This document shows, in pieces, positions 57,681 to 64,000 of a DNA stretch of 64,000 nt. The stretch comes from Lactuca virosa (taxonomy: Eukaryota; Streptophyta; Magnoliopsida; Asterales; Asteraceae): the NCBI GenBank assembly GCA_928212115.1, contig CAKMRJ010003334.1, positions 39,572,714 to 39,636,713 of the forward strand, in the 5' to 3' direction. The notes beneath the pieces were generated by a model. That model saw only the letters and a program-made list of their open reading frames with translations. It was not told the origin of the DNA and searched no databases. Position numbers and translations under genes: made by a program. Every line of letters starts with the position of its first letter. Position 1 is the stretch's first letter.

Positions 57681-58615
57681 TGTAACGCCTCAAATTTCAA
57701 TCCAAAATTTTCAATTAAAAATTGAAGTGTTTATTCAAATCACAACTACAAAATCTTAGATAGGAGTATTTAATCTTAAAACATTTATCAAAGTATCGTC
57801 AAAAGTTATCACGTACACAAGTCTCCCATTGATGTGATGCAATCGAGCCGTGCCCCTCCTTTAATATAAGAAAACCTAAAATCATTAAACCACAAATTGT
57901 AAGCACAAAGCTTAGTGAGTTCCTCAAAATACCACACACAACTCATCACAAATAAATAACTATGGGTTATCAGCAACCCTAGAGAGTACCTGAAGTCTCA
58001 GTGGGCAAACAGCACACCCCTGTGGGTTATCAGCAACCCTGGAGACTACCTGAAGTCTCAGCACATATAGTAGCACACATAACAGTAACAACAATAAGAC
58101 CCAACAGGTCAGCACAAATATACTACCACACAGGCAAGCATACAAGAGTCACAAGGACAATAAGCATCCTACATATACAATTTAGTGTGCCGACATTGGT
58201 GCCTTCGACCCACGAACAAAGTGAGAAGACTCACCTGAATCGAAGAACTTTGAAACACTACAATACGATCCCCTTTTCTGCACTACTTGCAGCCACGAAC
58301 CCAATAACACCAGAACCAGATAAAATCTTAATTAATAGCCCAAAATCCTTAAGTTTGACCCAAGGTCAAACTTGGTCAAAAAGTCAACGGTCAACGGAAG
58401 TCAAAGTCTACAAGTCAAGAAGTCAAACTTCAGGCTGAGTACGCCCAACGTACTCAGCTCGTACACATGGCGTACTCACCATCTAGAAATGAGACTCCAC
58501 ACGAGTACGCGCAACGTACTCAAAGGTACGCCCAACGTATTGGGTCAGATGACACTTTTCAATCAAGTGCTTATTCTCTTAATTCCTTTCATCCGACACT
58601 TAAATCTAGGCCGAT
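57681..58615 (-). repeat. LTR remnant, Gypsy type, similar in layout to the TE-B LTR
   Basis: Starts TGTAACGCC. GCTTAGTGAGTTCCTC (57909) and a block around ATTGGTGCCTTCGACCCACG (58194-58213) match, inverted, the TE-B LTR order. It has two 59-bp tandem repeats at about 57962-58060. It merges into sequence of a Copia LTR; the junction is not resolved, and the far end is missing. Confidence 0.6.
58439..58540 (-). promoter_or_regulatory. Two pairs of GTACGTTGGGCGTAC palindromes
   Basis: 15-mers at 58439, 58461, 58505 and 58526; spacings within pairs are 22 and 21 bp. On the - strand the copy at 58439 is identical to GTACGTTGGGCGTAC at 19818 and 19884, linking the two LTR remnants to one family or close relatives. 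Confidence 0.68.
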
Positions 58616-59538
58616 AACATCTTTCTAATTCATAAAGTTCCCACCTTTATGACTTTCCATGCCTAGAAAAGGTCCAAAAGCCAAAACCCTAACTTATTAA
58701 TCCATTAAGACATCATAACCATTGCATGGAAGGGACAGAAGTGATAGGTTTTATACAAACAATCCTATGTGTGCATGCAACCCTAGAATTGGATCTATGT
58801 TTTCACTATAAGACATACAACTTTATGAACACAAAATAAACCCTAGCATGTTCCTACAATTTTCGAAAATCAGATAGAAAAGTAGAAGACATACCTTTGT
58901 TGTTATATTGCAATAACAACTAGTTTCCTTGATCTCTTAAACTCTTGAAAGCAAGCACCACAAATGTAGTGCCTCTAATGGCTCACAAACACCAAGAAGC
59001 AAGAAGGCAATTATGAGAGAGGAGGGAGGATACTAATTTCGGCCCTAGGGTTTCCCTTGGAAGCAAGTGGCCGAAAATTGAAGCCTTAGGGTCTTATTTA
59101 TAGTGCAGGCTGCTAGGGTTTCAGTCTAAACCCTAATGGATACCTTAGCCACCAAGTAGCCCAAGGAACCTTCTGGAATAGGGCCCTTGGACGAAAATAT
59201 GATGATCCCTCATCATAATTTCGTTCCCCCTTAGTCCATTAGGTTTCCCAGCCCAAAACTCAACTATCACACATTTGACAGTTTATACCCCTTTATTTAA
59301 TTAATCTCTTTCAGTCACCAAATTAACTCCTAATTAATTTATGACTAATACTAATTAAATAAATATGATTTCTCCTTTAATATATTATTCTTATAATATA
59401 TTAATAAACCATAATATCCTCTCTCTCATATCAAATTACCTTGTCAAGTTGCTTTGGTGAAGGCAACCCAAAAGGACCATGCACACTCGGGTTAAGTACA
59501 TACCAAATATAGTTACGGACTTAGACACTAATCCAACA
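58616..59538 (-). repeat. 3' LTR of a Ty1/Copia element
   Basis: On the - strand it begins TGTTGGATTAGTGTCTAAG directly after a polypurine tract. TATAAATA on the - strand lies near 59096-59103. The downstream end is not found, and the border with the neighbouring Gypsy LTR is approximate. Confidence 0.65.
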
Positions 59539-59551
59539 GTCTCCCACTTGG
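59539..59551 (-). other. Polypurine tract of the Copia element
   Basis: CCAAGTGGGAGAC on the - strand, directly before the LTR start TGTTGG; typical of plant Copia elements. Confidence 0.8.
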
Positions 59552-60373
59552 ATAAGTCTAGTAACTATATCTCACATATGACTTCAGAATCCGATTAGCA
59601 ATCGTAGCTTTCAATAGCCGCTGTCAACTCTGATCAATAATCTGTCCTTCAGATAAGGGATCGTATAATCCTCTGTTCTAGATATCATGCTGACAATACT
59701 TATTGTCTAGCATTTTGTTTCTCGATCTCTGATTTGTTCGACATAGAACTCAGTTGAACACATCAACTTCATCCTGACCGGGCCCGACACATAAGTCAAA
59801 CCAAATCATCGAGTGGCCAAGATATCGCTTTTATTCTCTTAGAATAAAAGGAACAGAAAACTTCGACTTATATGCTTTTATTATCTACTAGCTTAGTTAC
59901 ACACAATAATACGTTTTATAACATCAAGTTACTGATGCGTTTTCATATTATCAATATATAATCAACTAGCAAACAATAACCATATCTCTAGGTCTTAAGA
60001 TTATATGATATTATCATCTTGCGATCACTTGTGATAACTTTCATGAAGTGATATTAGCAAGTACGGGTTTATTCCAATGCTCAAAACATATTTCATAAGC
60101 ACTCATAAACTTTGTAGCAAACCTTTGCAATGTCCAAAGCCTTTTAGACAATCTACAAACAAATTTATGACAATCTTCTTTCATATCTACTTCCAACATA
60201 TGAGCGATTGTGGACTGTTTGAATAATCTTATTATTCAGGAAGTCAAAACATGCAAAATCGAAACAATAGATAAATAATCAACATAAGATAGTAACTTTC
60301 TTATAAATAATACACCTTTATTTAATCATCAAATGTTGAATACAAAATTATCCATTACAAGTTTCCTACCTAT
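59552..60373 (-). other. Copia 3' untranslated region
   Basis: About 0.8 kb between the pol stop and the polypurine tract, without ORFs. Confidence 0.55.
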
Positions 60374-62075
60374 CTAATCTAAACTAATATCGTCCTTTAG
60401 CCCAACGCTCCTAGCGTGCTGCAAATGCTTGACCCTACTCAGTCCCTTCGTAAGGGGATCTACTGGGTTATCTTCCGACGATACCCTCTTCACAACGAGG
60501 AGTCCCTCTTCTACCCGATGTCTAATAAAATGGTATTTTCTGTCGATATGTCGAGATCTGCCATGATCTCTTGGTTCCTTAGTTAAGGCAACCACTCCTT
60601 CATTATCACAGAAAATTTCCATGGGCTCCTTTATGGATGGCACAACTCCAAGGTCTCCAATGAAGTTTTTCAACCATATAGCCTCCTTTGACGCCTCGCT
60701 TGCCGCAATGTACTCTGATTCGCACGATCAATCAGCTACGGTCTCTTGTTTGGAACTTTTCCAAGTCACTGCTCCTCCGTTCAGGGTAAAGACCCAGCCC
60801 GACTGTGATCGGTAATTATCCCGATCCGTCTGGAAGCTAGCGTCACTGTACCCTCGCACCCTTAAGTCATCACTCCCACCAAGGAATAGAAACCATTCCT
60901 TTGTCCTTCGTAGGTACTTAAGAATATTCTTGACAGCAATCCAATGTGCTCTACCAAGGTTCCCTTGATATCTGCTGACCATGCTCAAAGCGAAGGCCAC
61001 ATCAGGGCGAGTACAAGTCATAGCATACATAATCGAGCCAACTGCGGAAGCGTAAGGTACTCGGCTCATATCAGCTATCTCTGCCTCTGTACTCGGGTGA
61101 GTCTTACTCAGTTTGGTATTGCATTGGATTGGCAGCTCCCCTTTCTTGGAATTTTCCATACTAAAACATTTTAGTACCTTTTCCAAGTATGTATCCTGAC
61201 TGAGTCCTATCAGTCTCTTACTTCTGTCTCTCATTATCCTTATTCCCAGAATATATGCAGCCTCTCCGAGGTCCTTCATAGCGAAACACTTCCCAAGCCA
61301 GGACTTGACCTCCTGCAAGGTTGGGATGTCGTTTCCTATGAGCAGTATGTCATCGACATACAATACGAGGAAGCTCACTATACTCCCACTGGCCTTGACA
61401 TACACACATGACTCATCTTCGTTTCGCAGAAAGCCAAACTCTTTGACCTTCTCGTCAAAACAAAGATTCCATCTGCGAGATGCTTGCTTCAATCCATAAA
61501 TGGATTTCTCAAGCTTGCACACTCTATTTGGATACTTCGCATCGACAAAACCCTCTGGCTGATTCATGTAAACATCCTCAGCCAACTTCCCATTTAGGAA
61601 AGCGGTTTTTACGTCCATCTGCCAGATTTCATAATCATGAAACGCAGCTATTGCGAGCATTACCCTAATAGACTTTATTTTAGCAACTGGCGAGAAGGTC
61701 TCATCATAGTCAACTCCAGGAGTTTGAGTAAAGCCTTTCGCGACCAATCGCGCTTTATAAGTGTGCACTTTCCCATCCATGTCTGTCTTCTTCTTGAAGA
61801 TCCACTTGCACCCGACTGTCTTACGACCTGGTACATTATCAACCAAATTCCAAACTTGGTTGTCATACATGGACTGAATCTCGCTGTCCATTGCCTCTTT
61901 CCATTTAGCAGACTCTGGGCCTGCCATGGCTTCCTTATAGCTATTAGGTTCGTCTAGATTTACTAGTGTACTATCACTAATAAACGTATCCCCGTCAGTA
62001 GTAATATGGAAACCATAAACTGGGGTGGAACACTAACTCTATTGGAACGTCTAAGAGGGAAGGACTGGTCAATTG
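60374..62075 (-). pseudogene. Ty1/Copia pol, RT and RNase H part
   Basis: On the - strand. Starts mid-pol: a linker (RSNRVSVPPQF) with a 1-bp frameshift near 62020, then RT from MAGPESAKWKEAMDSE (61927) with KWIFKKK, MDVKTAFLNG, YGLKQASR and the catalytic YVDDILL, then RNase H with GYSDASFQTD and SKQETVAD. A TGA at 60728-60730 interrupts RNase H (SKQETVAD, stop, SCESEYIAAS). The frame then continues from there to the end at 60374 (DNEGVVALTKEP, HIDRKYHFIRHRV). Integrase, protease and gag are absent: the sequence stops at about 62078 against unrelated + strand sequence. Copia, Tork-like by general style. Confidence 0.92.
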
Positions 62076-62079
62076 AAAG

Positions 62080-63582
62080 ATAATTGTCAAAATTTCAAGA
62101 TTTGTATTAGTTTATATGATTAAGATAATTTCTTAAATTGTTGATGTGAATTATCTTGACCTATGAGTTTAACTAGATCATAGATAAATTACTTGATAAT
62201 TTTTGTTAGTTAAAATGATGATCTTAATGCTTTTTAATGACCTCCATAACTCATCCTCAAGTTATGGAAAATGAAAGGTCTCATCCATTAAAATAACATT
62301 AAACTCATAAGTTATGAATTCCAAGAGTCATCAAAAGATAGTTGTCAAAATTCTTATGATAGTTGTTAGTTTATATGTTAAGCTAATTACTTGTATCATT
62401 TGATTTGAAACAATTTTGCCTTATGAGTCAGTTTAGATCATGATTAAAAAAAATTATATGATAATTTTCCTTGTTTGAATTGATCTAAATGTTCTTTAAT
62501 GAGTTTCATAACTTGTCCTCAAGTTATGGAACATGAAAAGTCTTATCATAAATGTTTTAATGAACTCCATAACTTGTCCTCAAGTTATGGAAAATCAAGA
62601 GTCTTTTCATAAAACCAACATTAACTCATAAGTTATGGAATCCAAGAGTTTTGAAAAGTTTCAAAACTTGTCCTCAAGTTTTGGAATTTGTAAAGTCTCA
62701 CAACTGAAATATTTGATTCCAATCCTTAGAGTTTTAAAACTTAAAATCCAACCCTTATACTTTATAATATTATAAGTTTAATAATATATATATATGTATA
62801 AGACAAGTCAGTCTTACCGTTAGTAGGTCTCATTCACAAAGCCGATCTATAAGAGGGGGGGGGGTATAAGGTTACTGCCTATAAAATAACGGTTTAATGG
62901 GTGTCCACTCTTAACCACCGCTTTCTTGACTGGTGGAGGGTCGTTAGCCGAACGGGTAGGATAGGACATTAATTCTCGTTAAAATTATAATGATAAATAT
63001 AAAGTAACTAAACTTTTATTAAATTCCCAATGTTAGTTACTTTAGGAAAATGTGAAAATGGTGCTAATCCATGAAATTACACTTTGCACCTTGTTAAGTC
63101 GTTAGTGGAGCGTGTGTGGTTAACCGGCACACTAATCTGGGACTGACAATGTGTGGAAAAGGGTAGCTTGATGTTAATCATAGATCAATAGAGCGTGTGT
63201 GGTTAACCGGCACATTGATTAGGTGATTTGTAACATTGAGTGTACCAAGCTAGTTTGCATGGTTATTCACACCTTGTTTGTGATCCTCGGCATCCCAGTC
63301 ACAAACTTGAAGGGCACAATCGAGATTTAAACATGCCATTGAAAAGTTCAATGAATCTCAAAGGATCTAGGAATTTCAATCCAATTAAAAGTTAATAATC
63401 TATTTCGTTTTTCTTGGTGGAAATTGGTAAATCGTCATTTACCTACCTTCAAATATTTACAATTGGATTACGGTATCCCTCTTCGCAATTGTAAAATATT
63501 GTGTTGGGTCCTAGCCTTAATATTTCGTTTTGGGTGTTATATTAAGGACTTAAATCAACTAAATTGAATTTCTCCCTTGTGG
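62080..63582 (+). repeat. 5' LTR/leader region of a second Copia element, with tandem repeats
   Basis: Repeats of about 258 bp start at 62080 (ATAATTGTCAAAATT) and 62338 (ATAGTTGTCAAAATT), with a partial third unit to about 62700. A G10 run lies at 62855-62864, and GAGCGTGTGTGGTTAACCGG occurs near 63108 and again near 63192. No primer-binding site was identified, so the LTR end cannot be placed. Confidence 0.55.
62245..62685. repeat. Four inverted-repeat hairpins in the Copia leader
   Basis: CCATAACTTG and CAAGTTATGG around a TCCT loop at 62567-62590; variants at 62245-62268 and 62507-62528. At 62661-62685 both arms differ together (CAAAACTTG and CAAGTTTTG), keeping the pairing. Confidence 0.75.
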
Positions 63583-64000
63583 ATGTCTAGTTCAGATAAC
63601 TATAGTCTTCCCGAATCTGTTGGAAAAGGCTTTCCACATGAAGATGATATTCCACAATATCATACTTCACTTCCTCCACCTCCTCCAATTATTCTCCCTG
63701 ACCCACAAGTTCGAAGACTTGAAAAGTTCAAGGTCACTCAAGCCCTATTGGCTAGTAAACACCAAGATGGAAGGTCTGTGTGTGCACATGTCTTGGATAT
63801 GAAGTCACACATTGACAAGCTGGGAATGTTGGGTGTCGTTTTCCCCGAGGAAGTTGGCTATTGATTTGGTTCTTCAGTCACTCCCGAGTCGTATAGTCAG
63901 TTTGTTAAAGACTACTATATGACAGACCGCGACGTGACCCTTATTGATTTTACCTATTTGCTTAATTCTGCTGAATCAACAATGATTTGGCGCAATGGTC
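63583..64000 (+). pseudogene. Ty1/Copia gag, 5' part (continues beyond the window)
   Basis: From ATG 63583 (MSSSDNYSLPESVGKGF). A Pro-rich stretch, then LLASKHQDGRSVCAHVLDMK and MLGVVFPEEV, typical Copia gag (UBN2-like). A frameshift near 63853 and another near 63890 break the frame, after which YSQFVKDYYMTDRDVTLIDF and ESTMIW continue to the window end. The opposite strand of the adjacent Copia pol suggests a separate or rearranged copy of the same general type. Confidence 0.82.

Noticed and set aside
57676..63475. ATTGG before TGTAACGCC (57676) and after TTTACA (63470) as a TSD of one large element
   Set aside because: The enclosed sequence is a mix of Gypsy LTR, Copia pol (-) and Copia gag-side (+); the TTTACA context is Copia leader. 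Likely chance.
1..64000. tRNA, rRNA and miRNA genes
   Set aside because: No cloverleaf with canonical boxes was found other than the SINE head at about 36795; rRNA motifs absent. A covariance-model scan would be decisive.

Overview
This is nuclear DNA of a flowering plant. The genes are plant-type: a LysM receptor-like kinase, an intron-free EFL1 GTPase and a CYP96-type P450. They sit in dense, nested Ty3/Gypsy, Ty1/Copia, Helitron and DNA-transposon sequence. A eudicot, probably an Asteraceae species such as lettuce, is my impression from the LTR style; the sequence alone does not prove it.

Layout. 1-9490 is a chromodomain-type Ty3/Gypsy element (TE-A, + strand) whose 5' LTR is cut by the window edge. 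It appears to sit in the 5' leader of an older Gypsy element (TE-B, 9491-19086). The 3' LTR of TE-B is itself split by a solo LTR (16334-18609, target duplication CACTG). An LTR remnant (about 19440-20393) then abuts a degenerate Helitron: an inverted Rep fragment on +, and RPA-like, helicase and Rep parts on - up to about 26.93 kb. 27.0-30.1 kb holds a second LTR remnant and a decayed Copia gag-protease piece. 30121-33868 is a solo LTR (TSD TATAA) with another solo LTR nested in it (30605-31687, TSD GCCTT). Its right end and flank were then tandemly duplicated (33445-36102), and one copy took in a MITE. A LINE scrap and a tRNA-derived SINE lie just upstream of the genes.

Gene island, 37.2-48.5 kb: a LYK4/LYK5-like LysM receptor pseudokinase (+) and EFL1 (-) end tail to tail 350 bp apart; a CYP96-like P450 (-) lies 4.3 kb beyond the EFL1 start. 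Two related non-autonomous DNA transposons lie between EFL1 and the P450. One contains a 111-bp near-perfect palindrome.

48.5-64 kb is again repeats: a CACTA end with a 28-bp hairpin, a long-TIR MULE-like element, a broken PIF/Harbinger transposase, several Gypsy-type LTR remnants, the 3' half of a Copia element (-), and the 5' part of another Copia (+) that runs off the window.

Most notable signal: at least nine LTR-type regions carry short palindromes (11-16 bp) in pairs spaced 19-22 bp, about two DNA turns. Most clusters lie a short, fairly constant distance upstream of a TATA box. The palindrome sequence differs between LTR families (GTACGC-N3-GCGTAC, CACGTCGTG, ACTCGCCGAGT, ATGCGATCGCAT) while the paired spacing is kept. 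I know of no name for this.
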